DNA of 64,000 bases from Alteromonas australica (GCF_000730385.1 NZ_CP008849.1:1488001-1552000); one strand, 5' to 3'. Counted from the first letter of the stretch, positions 47,112-56,600 are shown. The notes: generated by a model not told the origin, from the sequence alone. A program made the numbers and translations.

Positions 47112-47152
47112 CTGCCAGGTTCGATTAACCGAATTCAATCGAATCCTGGCAG
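47112..47152. repeat. Long hairpin downstream of the metalloprotease
   Basis: CTGCCAGGTTCGATT (47112-47126) pairs with AATCGAATCCTGGCAG (47137-47152) with one bulged base and a 10-nt loop, 22 bp past the stop. No T-run follows. A transcript 3'-end structure is possible. The rest of 47153-47456 shows no gene. Confidence 0.6.
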
Positions 47153-47485
47153 TTGCCTAGGTACGTAAACCGGAAGTTGGTTATCTATTACTTAAAGGAC
47201 CCCATGAGCTAGTTTCTGCCCAAAATATTGTCATTGTTGAGAGTTAGATGCCTGTCTACGTATACGGTTGTAGCTGCCTTTCCCCTGTATTCAGGAAAAC
47301 GACCCAATCGCGCGTTTTTGTCCTTTGCGTAATTAGCCCTTATTAAGCGTAACCTCTGTACTCTTTGACTTTCAGTAAACTCTGAATGATGGCACTATGG
47401 ATAAAAACGAGCACATGCTCGGAAGAAAAACGCGCAATTTGCGCACTATTAAATTGTTATGCGCTCAGAAAATTACGCTAGCAAT

Positions 47486-47506
47486 TTGTAACCCTTAAGG
47501 TTACAA
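47486..47506. promoter_or_regulatory. Candidate HigA operator
   Basis: TTGTAACC-CTTAA-GGTTACAA, 8-bp arms around 5 bp, 7 bp before the higB start. Position and symmetry fit autorepression by the HigA antitoxin. Confidence 0.6.
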
Positions 47507-47513
47507 TAAAATC

Positions 47514-47792
47514 ATGATTAAGAGTTTTATACATAAAGGCCTTCAGAAGTTTTACGCTAAAGGAACCACTTCAGGAATTCAGAAAAAGCACGAAAAAAAG
47601 CTTCGTCTTATTCTGTCGAATCTCGATCAAGCCGAAACACCTGATGACATGGATTTACCCGGCCTTTATATGCACAAACTCAAAGGTAACAGAAATGATA
47701 TTTGGTCTGTTCAGGTAAGTGGAAACTGGAGAGTTACATACCGCTTTGTTGGACGAGATGTTGAAATCGTTAATTACGAGGATTATCACTAA
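47514..47792 (+). CDS. higB: HigB-type toxin of a type II TA module
   Basis: 92 aa of the RelE/ParE superfamily, HigB (killer protein) branch: KGLQKFYAKG near the N-terminus, MHKLKGNRNDIWSVQVSGNW in the core, and the C-terminal VEIVNYEDYH. Such toxins are ribosome-dependent mRNA endonucleases. The toxin gene precedes the antitoxin, the usual hig order, and overlaps it by one base (TAATG). Carried within the predicted integron cassette. Confidence 0.92.
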   Translation: MIKSFIHKGLQKFYAKGTTSGIQKKHEKKLRLILSNLDQAETPDDMDLPGLYMHKLKGNRNDIWSVQVSGNWRVTYRFVGRDVEIVNYEDYH

Positions 47793-48088
47793 TGAATATG
47801 CATAACCCTGCGCATCCCGGTGAGATACTCAAAGATCTTGTTATTGATGCTCTAGAACTGACTATTACTGATGTAGCGCAACATTTAGATGTGAGCCGTA
47901 AAACATTATCGAAAGTTCTTAATGGCAAAGGGGCTATTACCCCAGAGATGGCTCTTCGTCTTGAACTCGTTTTCGGTAAGCCTTCTGCGGCCCATTGGCT
48001 TCGTTTGCAAAATGCATTTGATTTGTGGCAAACAAGACAATATCAAAGCTCTTTACATGTCTCACCGTATAATTTGGCTACGGTATAA
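47792..48088 (+). CDS. higA: HigA-type antitoxin
   Basis: 98 aa with the HigA signature NPAHPGEILKDLVIDALELT followed by an HTH_3/XRE DNA-binding domain (TDVAQHLDVSRKTLSKVLNG) and a C-terminal helix (AAHWLRLQNAFDLWQ). Neutralises HigB and represses the operon. ATG overlaps the higB stop. The stop codon is only 5 bp before the attC R'' box, the compact layout expected of cassette genes. Confidence 0.92.
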   Translation: MNMHNPAHPGEILKDLVIDALELTITDVAQHLDVSRKTLSKVLNGKGAITPEMALRLELVFGKPSAAHWLRLQNAFDLWQTRQYQSSLHVSPYNLATV

Positions 48089-48093
48089 AACGC

Positions 48094-48209
48094 GCATAAC
48101 AAAAAAATCAAGTTCGCCCGCTGCGCGGGCTGGGACTCAAACATGAGGGCTGACTCGCTTCGCTCGGATTTTAGCCCACATGTCCGCGCCCCTTATTTAG
48201 AAGTTATTG
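48094..48209 (+). other. Integron attC recombination site
   Basis: 116 bp. R'' GCATAAC (48094-48100), 4-nt unpaired spacer AAAA, L'' AAAT-C-AAG (48105-48112) with an extrahelical C, then an imperfectly paired central region (GCGCGG 48124-48129 with CCGCGC 48184-48189; ACATGAGGGCT with AGCCCACATGT), L' CTTATTT (48192-48198), 4-nt spacer AGAA, R' GTTATTG (48203-48209). L'' and L' pair exactly apart from the extrahelical C. Length is close to Vibrio VCR-type sites. Confidence 0.8.
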
Positions 48210-48404
48210 AATGTCCGTTCATTGTCTTTTGGTGCCAGCCAAAGCTTATTGTAGGTCAACTGTGTACGTGAAGCAGACCTTGGCTCATTAAGATTTTAAT
48301 GACACGAATGAGGTAATCAACGGTCATGCTACTAATAAAAATTGAATGGCTGCTTTAGCCGAATACCTATGACAAAGCTCCAACATAAAACTGATAATTC
48401 GAGA

Positions 48405-48827
48405 CTAATTCTCCGTACTAGAAGAACACACTTCTGCAATGCTATCTAATTGATGCAATACCCCGCACTCTTTAACCTTCTTATCATGATCGCAAGCAGA
48501 ACGAATTGAAATCAGTGTTTCTTGTAGTACTTTTAATTCAGCTATCCGATGTTCGATATCGTCAACATGCTTATCTATTGTAGTATTAACGTTTTCGCAG
48601 CTATTCTCTGGGTTTGCTCGGGTTTCCAGTACTAATTTAATTTCCTCGATTGTCATATCTAATGCGCGACATTGCTTTATAAACAATAACTGCTTCAGTG
48701 CATCTTCAGAGTAGCTTCGATAATTCGATGCCGTTCGCTCAGGTGCAGCCAATAGTGATTTACGCTCATAAAAACGAATTGTCTGAATACTTAACCCTGT
48801 CTTAGCTGCCAGAAGCCCAATTTTCAT
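48405..48827 (-). CDS. MerR family metal regulator, CadR/PbrR-like
   Basis: 140 aa. N-terminal MerR HTH (KIGLLAAKTGLSIQTIRFYE), a long dimerisation helix, and Cys77, Cys112, Cys121 and Cys134. The first three match the spacing of metal-binding cysteines in PbrR/CadR regulators that sense Pb(II), Cd(II) or Zn(II). It is divergent from a CDF transporter gene across a short gap holding a MerR-type promoter, so it most likely activates that operon when metal-loaded. The exact metal is inferred. Confidence 0.9.
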   Translation of the reverse strand: MKIGLLAAKTGLSIQTIRFYERKSLLAAPERTASNYRSYSEDALKQLLFIKQCRALDMTIEEIKLVLETRANPENSCENVNTTIDKHVDDIEHRIAELKVLQETLISIRSACDHDKKVKECGVLHQLDSIAEVCSSSTEN

Positions 48828-48844
48828 TTTAACTTGCCTAAAGC

Positions 48845-48875
48845 TTGACTCTATACCAAGTATAGAGTTTACACT
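48845..48875 (+). promoter_or_regulatory. MerR-type promoter and operator of the metal operon
   Basis: Minus-35 TTGACT (48845-48850), 19-bp spacer, minus-10 TACACT (48870-48875). The spacer region holds a perfect dyad ACTCTATAC-CAA-GTATAGAGT (48848-48868). An over-long spacer with a central dyad is the hallmark of MerR-activated promoters that need DNA untwisting. Confidence 0.85.
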
Positions 48876-48906
48876 CGCGTTATAGGTGAGTAAAGCGAGT
48901 GTTTTT

Positions 48907-49533
48907 ATGAGTGGTTGTGGGTGCGAAATTGAGATAAAAGACCAAGAACAAAAGGCAGTTCTCTACTGGCTATTGGGCATCAATGCTGTGATGTTTATCA
49001 TTGAAATGAGTGTAGGGTTACTCGCTGACTCAACGGCACTTATTGCAGACTCCCTTGATATGTTGGCTGACGCAGTCGTTTACGGTGTTGGTATATATGC
49101 AGTAGGGAAAACAATTATTCACAAAGCCAATGCTGCAAAGGTAAGTGGATATTTTCAATTGGCATTAGGCCTATTAATTTTGTTTGACATAGCTCGTCGC
49201 GCAACCTTTGGAAGTGAGCCTGAATCTATGCTTATGATGAGCATGGGCTGTGTTGCACTTATCGCCAACGTTATATGTTTGGCGATAATCAGAAAACAAA
49301 AAAATGGCGAGGTGCATATGCGAGCAAGTTGGATATTCTCTGCAAACGACGTCATTGCAAACATGGGAGTGATATTAGCGGGTTCGATGGTTTATCAATT
49401 TGATACTCGTTGGCCTGATTTGGTCATAGGTTTTATTGTTTCTATCGTTGTGTTACGCGGCGCAGTCTTAATTCTAAAAGATGCCAGACAGGAATTCCGT
49501 GAAAACAGCTCGACGAATGGAGAGATCGTATGA
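48907..49533 (+). CDS. Cation transporter, CDF superfamily, short form
   Basis: 208 aa, about six membrane spans and no extended cytoplasmic CDF C-terminal domain. Begins MSGCGCEIEI, a Cys-rich start. Metal-site motif DMLAD (Asp51, Asp55) in TM2 and SANDVIAN in TM5. ATG 48907 is preferred to GTG 48886, since the predicted transcription start (about 48882) would leave GTG nearly leaderless. Likely exports Zn, Cd or Pb to the periplasm. First gene of the MerR-driven operon. Confidence 0.88.
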   Translation: MSGCGCEIEIKDQEQKAVLYWLLGINAVMFIIEMSVGLLADSTALIADSLDMLADAVVYGVGIYAVGKTIIHKANAAKVSGYFQLALGLLILFDIARRATFGSEPESMLMMSMGCVALIANVICLAIIRKQKNGEVHMRASWIFSANDVIANMGVILAGSMVYQFDTRWPDLVIGFIVSIVVLRGAVLILKDARQEFRENSSTNGEIV

Positions 49534-49895
49534 ATTTCACTCAAGCAGCAAAACCTTACATACTTCAAAAACTGAGCGCCGCGCATAAATCCCTTTCGAA
49601 CAATGACAATAAAGCAGGATTTAAGGCCTTAGAGGATGCTCATGTTATCGGTCAGTACTCAACATACCACCACACACGAGTGCATTATGAAATGCTTAAA
49701 TTTGGAATAAAACGCCGCGACCTTAAAGAGGTATCTGGGCAAATTTTTAGAATGCTAGGTGCGCTGACTAAAACAGCAATTGGCTTGTTGCCTGAGGGCA
49801 ATACTGGTGGGGCAAATGTGAGTCCATTCAAGCCAATGCCAATTTCATCTGAAAACAAAGCCATACTGGAAAAGATTAGAAATGCACAGTCATAA
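49530..49895 (+). CDS. DUF3703 family protein
   Basis: 121 aa soluble, helical, His-containing (AHVIGQYSTYHHTRVHYEML). This matches DUF3703 proteins that recur between metal transporters and MerR regulators; biochemical role unknown. Start overlaps the CDF stop by ATGA, and its own 3' end overlaps the next CDF gene by 14 bp, so all three are translationally coupled. A metal-related accessory role is inferred only from this context. Confidence 0.85.
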   Translation: MNFTQAAKPYILQKLSAAHKSLSNNDNKAGFKALEDAHVIGQYSTYHHTRVHYEMLKFGIKRRDLKEVSGQIFRMLGALTKTAIGLLPEGNTGGANVSPFKPMPISSENKAILEKIRNAQS

Positions 49896-50781
49896 CCATT
49901 CACACTCGCAAGAGAATTCAACCGACGCGTCTAAACGTATTGGATGGGCGTTTTTCTTAAATGTGGTGTTCACTGTTATTGAATTCATTGGTGGATGGCT
50001 TACCAACAGCACCGCTATTATGGCTGACGCAGTGCACGATTTGGGTGATAGTCTTTCCATTGGTACAGCGTGGGGATTAAACAAGCTTAGCGATAAAGAT
50101 TCTAATCAAACATTCTCATACGGCTACAAACGGTTTTCCTTACTCGGTGCATTGATTAACGGTATTGTGCTGACGGTAGGCTCCATTTGGATATTGCTTG
50201 AAGCGATACCTCGTTTGGCTGAGCCTGAAATGCCCCAAGTTGAAGGGATGGTTTTATTGTCTATCTTTGGGATGGCAGTAAACGGCTTTGCGGCTTATAA
50301 ACTGAGTGAGGGAGACTCATTAAATGAGCGAGTCCTCAACTGGCATTTGCTGGAAGACGTGCTTGGTTGGGTAGCAGTATTTATCGTGTCCATCGTCTTA
50401 ATGTTTAAGCCTTGGCCTGTTTTAGATCCAATCTTATCCATTGGCTTTACTTTGTTCATCCTTTTCAATGTGTTCCGCAATCTCAAAGAAACCCTAATGC
50501 TGTTTTTGCAAGCAACGCCCGATGAAGAACAGCTTTCAAAGATTCGAAGCGATTTACTGGCAAACGATAAGGTAAGTGATCTTCACCATTTTCATATTTG
50601 GTCTCTAGACGGTGAGCGTAACGTAATGACGGTCCATCTTGTTCTTGATGAAGATGTCAGTCTTGAGCACCTCCAATCACTCAAAGAAAACATACACAGT
50701 TCGTTAGAAAAGTATAAATTTGAACATACGACAGTTGAGCTGGAGTTTGCTAATGAACAATGTCGTGACGAAGTGAATTAG
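49882..50781 (+). CDS. CDF family zinc/metal exporter (CzcD/ZitB-like)
   Basis: 299 aa. His-rich N-terminus HSHNHSHS, six spans, metal sites HDLGD (His52, Asp56) in TM2 and HLLED in TM5 (HxxxD twice, the zinc-selective pattern), and a C-terminal cytoplasmic metallochaperone-like domain (from about 205) with DLHHFHIWSLDGE. Divalent-metal/proton antiporter of the inner membrane. Overlaps the DUF3703 gene by 14 bp. Confidence 0.93.
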   Translation: MHSHNHSHSQENSTDASKRIGWAFFLNVVFTVIEFIGGWLTNSTAIMADAVHDLGDSLSIGTAWGLNKLSDKDSNQTFSYGYKRFSLLGALINGIVLTVGSIWILLEAIPRLAEPEMPQVEGMVLLSIFGMAVNGFAAYKLSEGDSLNERVLNWHLLEDVLGWVAVFIVSIVLMFKPWPVLDPILSIGFTLFILFNVFRNLKETLMLFLQATPDEEQLSKIRSDLLANDKVSDLHHFHIWSLDGERNVMTVHLVLDEDVSLEHLQSLKENIHSSLEKYKFEHTTVELEFANEQCRDEVN

Positions 50782-50800
50782 GCTTGGTAAACTTTCATAC

Positions 50801-51178
50801 ATGAAAAATCTAAAACGCATAAGTTACATCGTGATCTCGCTGATACTCTTTCAGTCGTTTTCTGCTGTGGCGAATTCGTTAGATTTTCATGCAATAGACA
50901 TTCAGCACTTGCAACACGAGCATAAGCATTCAGAACACAAGCAAGAACAGTCTGAGCTGTCTACCAATGAAACCAGTGATAAAGTAAGTGCAGAGCACCA
51001 CAATCCTGCTGATTGTCACCATTGCGGCCACTGCCATGGCACACATGCACAATGGGTCAGTCAGAGTCATATCAACAGTCTGAAAACAGTGGTTTCAGTC
51101 CACAATTTCAACTATTTAGATGCGGTAATTGACGCACCTATTAACCGATTACTTCGCCCCCCCAAAATTACTTCCTAG
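50801..51178 (+). CDS. His-rich periplasmic protein, CzcI-like
   Basis: 125 aa. Signal peptide about 1-24 (FSAVA), then a His/Glu-rich segment (HLQHEHKHSEHKQEQSE), and a metal-binding cluster CHHCGHCHGTH around residues 70-80. Size, position just before czcCBA and the His/Cys clusters fit CzcI-type proteins, which modulate metal efflux in Cupriavidus. Could be a periplasmic metal buffer; no enzyme motif. Confidence 0.7.
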   Translation: MKNLKRISYIVISLILFQSFSAVANSLDFHAIDIQHLQHEHKHSEHKQEQSELSTNETSDKVSAEHHNPADCHHCGHCHGTHAQWVSQSHINSLKTVVSVHNFNYLDAVIDAPINRLLRPPKITS

Positions 51179-51250
51179 TACGTTTTTTCGATAGCACCGC
51201 GCTGATAACACTCGCGATGCTAAACATTGATAAATTATTAGGATATTCCA

Positions 51251-52648
51251 ATGAAAATGTTTCCTATTTTCGGGCATGCATCTGCCATTGTGTGCAGTTG
51301 CATACTGGGCTTATTACTCAGTCCACCGACCGCTCATGCGGCGAAAACTAACAGATTTGTAGACAAAAGTGTCCAAGCGCCCATACGAGAAACGCTGACT
51401 CTTGAGGACGCTATTAGACTAACACTTGCCAACAATCCAAGTTTGTATGAATTTGAATTTAAACAACGTGTTATAGACGGAGAGTCAAAAACGGCAGCGC
51501 TTAAACCCGCATTGAATGCAGGGGTTGAATTAGAGAACTTTTTGGGAACCGGCGAGGTATCAGGTCTCAAAGAGCTTGAAGTTACCTTGACATTATCCTC
51601 AGTGTTACAGCTCAATGATAAGCCAGCAGCAAGGTTGAATGTACTCTCTGAACGAAGAATACAGCAAGGTGTTGAAAAGCAAATACGCACCTTAGATATC
51701 CTCGGTGAGCTTAATCGTCGTTACATCAAAGTACTCGTATTGCAGGCGAACTTAGACGTCATAAAAGATGCAGAGGCACTTGCACTTTATACATTGAATG
51801 CCGTAACGAAACGCGTTGAAGCAGGCGCGTCCCCCTTGTTAGAACAAAAACGTGCCCAAGCTGCGCTGGCCCAAGCAAAGCTCGATGTTAATCTAGCTCA
51901 ACAAGACCATCGATTTGGCCTGCGCAGTTTATCCATCATGTGGGGGGAGCAGGCACCGAGCTTTAAGCGTGTGGAAGGCGATCTTTTTGCTTTTAACAAA
52001 GTTGCGTCGTTTGATGCGCTGGCAGTCGCAATCCAAAATAGCCCTCACATTGACCTATACGCTAAACAAAGCCGTGTGCAAGCGGCGCAGCTTCGTTTAG
52101 TGCAAGCGAATAACCGCGCTGATATTGAGTGGTCAGCGGGGCTTCGCAAAATGCAAGGTATTGATGAAACCGCACTGGTTGCCGGCGTAAGCGTTCCATT
52201 GTTTCAAAAAGAACGAAACCTTGGTGAATATGAAGCAAACAGGGCACGTCTTGACGCAATAGAGCAGCAAAGACAAAGCAACGTTCGCAGCCTATTACAT
52301 TCAGTTAATCAAGCGTTAGGCGAACATACACGAGCATTGCTAGAGATTGACACACTTCAGCGCAAGGTAATTCCTCCGCTAAAGGGCGCGTTAGATTTAG
52401 TCGAGAACGCCTATTTGGAGGGCCGTTTCAGCTACTTGGAATGGGTAACTACTCGACAAGAATTTCTGGCAACCCGCCTGACATTAATAGAGGCGGCGTC
52501 TCAAGTGCATCTGAGCAAAACAGAAATTGAAACGCTCACAGGTCTCGCGCTGACGACTGATCATAGTGATGACTCAGTGCCCTCAAGCCACCAAAACAAT
52601 TGGCAGCAGTCATCTAACATTTCGATAAGAAGTCATGATTATGAATAA
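51251..52648 (+). CDS. czcC: Outer-membrane efflux factor CzcC (TolC family)
   Basis: 465 aa. Signal peptide (cleavage near AHA|AK, about 31), followed by two OEP repeats of long amphipathic helices (LTLEDAIRLTLANNPSL starts the first). TolC-like trimeric channel of the outer membrane for the Czc tripartite pump. Its end overlaps czcB by 14 bp. The tail is Ser/Asn-rich. Confidence 0.88.
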   Translation: MKMFPIFGHASAIVCSCILGLLLSPPTAHAAKTNRFVDKSVQAPIRETLTLEDAIRLTLANNPSLYEFEFKQRVIDGESKTAALKPALNAGVELENFLGTGEVSGLKELEVTLTLSSVLQLNDKPAARLNVLSERRIQQGVEKQIRTLDILGELNRRYIKVLVLQANLDVIKDAEALALYTLNAVTKRVEAGASPLLEQKRAQAALAQAKLDVNLAQQDHRFGLRSLSIMWGEQAPSFKRVEGDLFAFNKVASFDALAVAIQNSPHIDLYAKQSRVQAAQLRLVQANNRADIEWSAGLRKMQGIDETALVAGVSVPLFQKERNLGEYEANRARLDAIEQQRQSNVRSLLHSVNQALGEHTRALLEIDTLQRKVIPPLKGALDLVENAYLEGRFSYLEWVTTRQEFLATRLTLIEAASQVHLSKTEIETLTGLALTTDHSDDSVPSSHQNNWQQSSNISIRSHDYE

Positions 52649-53570
52649 ATTCGCAATACAAAAAGTACTTATTTCTATCTTCACCCTTAGCCTTTATAGC
52701 CTAACCGCAATCGCAGAAGGTAAACACAGTGATGTAAGTTCCAGCGATCAAGACAATCACGCAGGTGAAGTCGTAAGAATGAGCAATGAAACAGCAATTC
52801 AGAATGGTATTTCTGCAACTCCCGTGCTCGCACGCGATATTGCGTTAACGAGTACGCTTTATGGGCGAATTAGTGCAGACCCCGCCTCACTTAGTCATAT
52901 AAGAGCACGGTTTGACGGTGTTATTAAAGATGTAAAAGTCAACATTGGCGACTCCGTTAAGAAAGGTGATATTTTAGCGGTTGTTGAGTCCAATGAGAGT
53001 TTAAAAAGTTATTCCATCACGTCACCTTTTGATGGCAATGTGATTGCGCGACATGCGAATAATGGTGAGTTATCAAACGGGCAAGTACTTTTTTCGTTAG
53101 CTAACTATAAAAACGTATGGGCACAGCTGACCGTTTTTTCACAAATGCTTAGCAGCATCAAGGTTGGACAGTCAGTTGAACTAAGCCACGCAGGTTTCAA
53201 CCAAACCTCCAAGATTGCTTACATTACGCCTTCAACTGATGGCAATCCACACTCTCTTGCCAATATAGCTGTCGACAATAGTACTGGATATTGGCCACTC
53301 GGTACGCTGGTCAAAGCACAAGTTAAGACGTCAACTAAGTCAGTAAGTCATTCGGTTCCTCTATCTTCTGTGCAAGAGTATGAAGCCAAACAAGTTGTTT
53401 TTGTGGTTGAGGGTGATGAGTATGCGCCCAGAGCGGTAGAGCTTGGTGTCTCAGATGGTCGCTATATCGAGGTCATCAGTGGCCTTGAAGCAGGCGAACG
53501 CGTCGTGGCTTCCAATAGTTACATGATCAAAGCAGATTTGGAAAAATCGGAGGCAGGCCATGATCATTAA
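52635..53570 (+). CDS. czcB: Periplasmic adaptor CzcB (MFP)
   Basis: 311 aa with signal peptide about 1-27 (LTAIA|EGK). Shorter than Cupriavidus CzcB (about 520 aa). Contains barrel-sandwich (ARFDGVIKDVKVNIGDSVKK, TSPFDGNVIARHANNGE), beta-barrel and C-terminal domains, with little or no alpha-hairpin. It has His residues after the signal (HSDVSSSDQDNH) and a terminal GHDH that may bind metal. Starts inside czcC. Confidence 0.88.
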   Translation: MIMNKFAIQKVLISIFTLSLYSLTAIAEGKHSDVSSSDQDNHAGEVVRMSNETAIQNGISATPVLARDIALTSTLYGRISADPASLSHIRARFDGVIKDVKVNIGDSVKKGDILAVVESNESLKSYSITSPFDGNVIARHANNGELSNGQVLFSLANYKNVWAQLTVFSQMLSSIKVGQSVELSHAGFNQTSKIAYITPSTDGNPHSLANIAVDNSTGYWPLGTLVKAQVKTSTKSVSHSVPLSSVQEYEAKQVVFVVEGDEYAPRAVELGVSDGRYIEVISGLEAGERVVASNSYMIKADLEKSEAGHDH

Positions 53571-53627
53571 CGCCTCACCACATAAAATGTTTTCCTGCCA
53601 ATTGGCGTGTAGTTTTAAGGGAGGCTT

Positions 53628-56600
53628 ATGATGCTAGCTTCCATTATTCGCACCGCAATCGAAAAGCGCGGCATTTTTCTTATGCTTTGTTTTTTGATAA
53701 TTGGCTTTGGCTTATTCAGCTATCAAAAGCTGCCTATTGATGCCGTACCCGATATCACTAATGTTCAGGTACAAATCAACACACAAGCTAAAGGCTATTC
53801 ACCGCTTGAAACCGAACAGCGCATCACCTTTTTGGTAGAAAACGTCTTGGCAGGTTTACCAAACTTGGACTACACACGTTCACTATCGCGCTATGGTTTG
53901 TCTCAAGTGACAGCCGTCTTTGAAGAAGGCACGGATCTCTATTTTGCCAGAAATCTCATAAACGAACGGCTAGGCATTATCAAAAGCCAATTACCCGATG
54001 GTATTGAGCCTGAGATGGGGCCGATTGCCACAGGTTTGGGTGAAATCTACATGTACACGCTTAGCGCGAAGCCCGGCACAGTAACTGCCGATGGCAGAAA
54101 GTTTGACGCAATGGCGCTTCGTGAGCTGCACGATTGGGTGGTGAAACCTCAACTGGCCTTGGTGAAAGGGGTAACAGAGGTTAATGCTATTGGCGGTTTT
54201 ACCAAACAATATCATGTGAAGCCTAACCCTCAACTTATGCTCAATTACGGCGTTAGTACTGACGATTTATTGCGGGCATTAGAGCGAAATAACGCTAATC
54301 AAGGTGCTGGGTACATTGAACGCAACGGCCAACAAATACTAGTACGTTCACAAGCGAGACTATCGAGCATTGGCGACATCGGTAACGTGGTGGTAACGCT
54401 TACAAACCAATCTCCCGTTACGGTAAATGACATTGCAGAGGTCGCCATCGGTAAGGAGCTTAGAACGGGCGCTGCAACACGAGAAGGTCAAGAGACGGTG
54501 TTGGGTACAGCGATGATGTTAATAGGCGAAAATAGTCGAGCTGTTGCGCTAGACGTGGCTGATAAAGTGGATGAAATCCAAACAAGTTTGCCAGAGGGCG
54601 TGGTTATTCAAAGTGTTTATGATCGCACTGCACTGGTAGATAAAGCCATCAACACAGTGCGAAAAAACCTGATTGAAGGCGCATTGCTGGTTATTGTCGT
54701 CCTATTTTTACTGCTGGGCAACATACGAGCTGCCATCATCACCGCTGCTGTCATCCCTCTTGCTATGCTTGCCACGATAACAGGTATGGTAAGAACGGGC
54801 GTAAGCGCGAATTTAATGAGCTTAGGCGCGTTAGATTTTGGACTGATTGTCGATGGTGCAGTTATTATTGTGGAGAACTGTATTAGGCGGTTAAGTGAAT
54901 CGCAGCGGCGAACGGGTGCAATACTGCCTCTCAGAGAACGTCTGGAAGTCGTATTTGAGGCAACGAATGAAGTGATACGGCCGAGTCTTTTTGGCGTGAT
55001 GATAATCACGATTGTGTACATTCCTATCTTTAGCTTAACAGGTGTCGAAGGGAAGATGTTTCACCCAATGGCGGCTACGGTAATATTGGCATTGTTAGCG
55101 GCAATGGTATTTTCAATCACCATTGTGCCCGCAGCCGTTGCTATGTTTATGTCAGGCAAAGTCAGTGAAAAAGAGAGTCCAATAATCACTGGGGCTAAAT
55201 CAGTTTACCGCCCTGTATTGGAGTGGGCATTAAAATTACGATGGTTGGTAGTAGGTGCAGCAACATTGCTCGTAGTTATCAGTGTTTGGTTTGGGATGCG
55301 CCTAGGCTCTGAATTTGTGCCGCAACTTGATGAGGGTGACATCGCCCTTCACGCAATGAGAGTGCCCGGCACGGGAATTGAGCAAGCTGTCGATATGCAA
55401 AAACGGCTTGAACAAGTCATTATGCAGTACCCTCAGGTAAACACCGTGTTTGCAAAAACGGGTACTGCTGAGGTGGCTACTGATGCTATGCCACCCAACG
55501 TTACCGACACTTTTGTCATGTTAAAACCAGTTGATCAATGGCCAAACCCTGCATTATCGAAAGCGGAATTTGTCGAACAATTGGAGCGCGATCTTCAAAA
55601 TGTACCCGGTAATAACTATGAGTTTACGCAACCCATACAGATGCGCTTTAACGAATTGATTAGTGGCGTAAGAGCAGATTTAGGGATCAAGATATATGGT
55701 GATGATCTGGATAAGCTGCGGGATTCAGCTAGTGATGTTTTAGCCGTATTACAATATATTCCGGGCGCTGCTGATGCACGAGTAGAGCAAGTAGATGAGA
55801 TCCCCATCTTCACGGTGAACCCGAAACCTTATGCGCTGGCGCGTTACAACTTAGACGTAACTGACTTGCAAACGTGGTTAAGTGCATCCGTTGGCGGCAA
55901 AGAAGCTGGTTTGGTATTTGAAGGCGACAGACGCTTTGAGATTGTTGTTCGTTATCCTGAAGAGATTCGCAGTGATTTAGAAGCGCTGAGAAATATCCCA
56001 ATCATGACCAATGATGGTGAGTATGTGCCAATCGCCGAGGTGGCTGAGCTTGAATATACCAATATACCCAGTCAGATAAGTCGAGAAAACGCAAAGCGCC
56101 GTATCGTCGTCACAGCAAATGTGAGAGATCGTGATTTAGGCTCTTTTGTAGATGATGCTAAAGAGCAGATCGCAGCCAATGTGGTACTGCCAAGTGGCTA
56201 CTGGATAAGTTATGGCGGTACGTTTGAGCAATTGGAAAGCGCAAGTCAGCGACTGAGTTTGGTTGTGCCCGCAACGCTTTTTCTGATCCTTGCATTACTT
56301 GTGATTGCATTCGGCTCAGTCAAAGACGCCATGATAATTTTTACAGGCGTCCCTTTGGCATTAACTGGCGGCATCTTTGCACTTTGGATCAGAGATATGC
56401 CTCTTTCAATATCCGCAGGGATTGGTTTTATCGCGCTCTCTGGTATTGCTGTATTGAATGGACTGGTGATGCTGTCTTTTATCAGGCAGAGGATGGAAGA
56501 AACTGGCGAGTTAGTAAACTCGATTATTGATGGAGCAATGACTCGCTTGCGGCCAGTACTGATGACCGCGCTAGTGGCGAGCCTTGGTTTTGTGCCCATG

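Larger units (their letters stand above)
47457..48203 (+). mobile_element. Lone integron gene cassette carrying higBA
   Basis: Bounded by G|TTATGC (GTTATGC, 47456-47462) on the left and the attC crossover G|TTATTG (48203-48209) on the right, giving a 747-bp cassette with one TA operon and its attC. On excision the left-end TTATGC would complete the attC R' box as GTTATGC, the exact complement of R'' GCATAAC (48094-48100). No integrase, attI or second attC is visible, so it looks like an isolated cassette at a secondary GTT site. Confidence 0.75.

Noticed and set aside
47243..47462. A second attC upstream of the higBA cassette (GTTAGAT at 47243, GCGTAAC at 47347)
   Set aside because: GCGTAAC lies 116 bp from GTTATGC, but the bases beside the two boxes do not pair as L'' and L', so no second site can be claimed.
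48089..48404. Insertion sequence remnant or CRISPR-like repeats after higA
   Set aside because: The inverted repeats there are explained by the attC fold; there is no transposase fragment or repeat-spacer periodicity.
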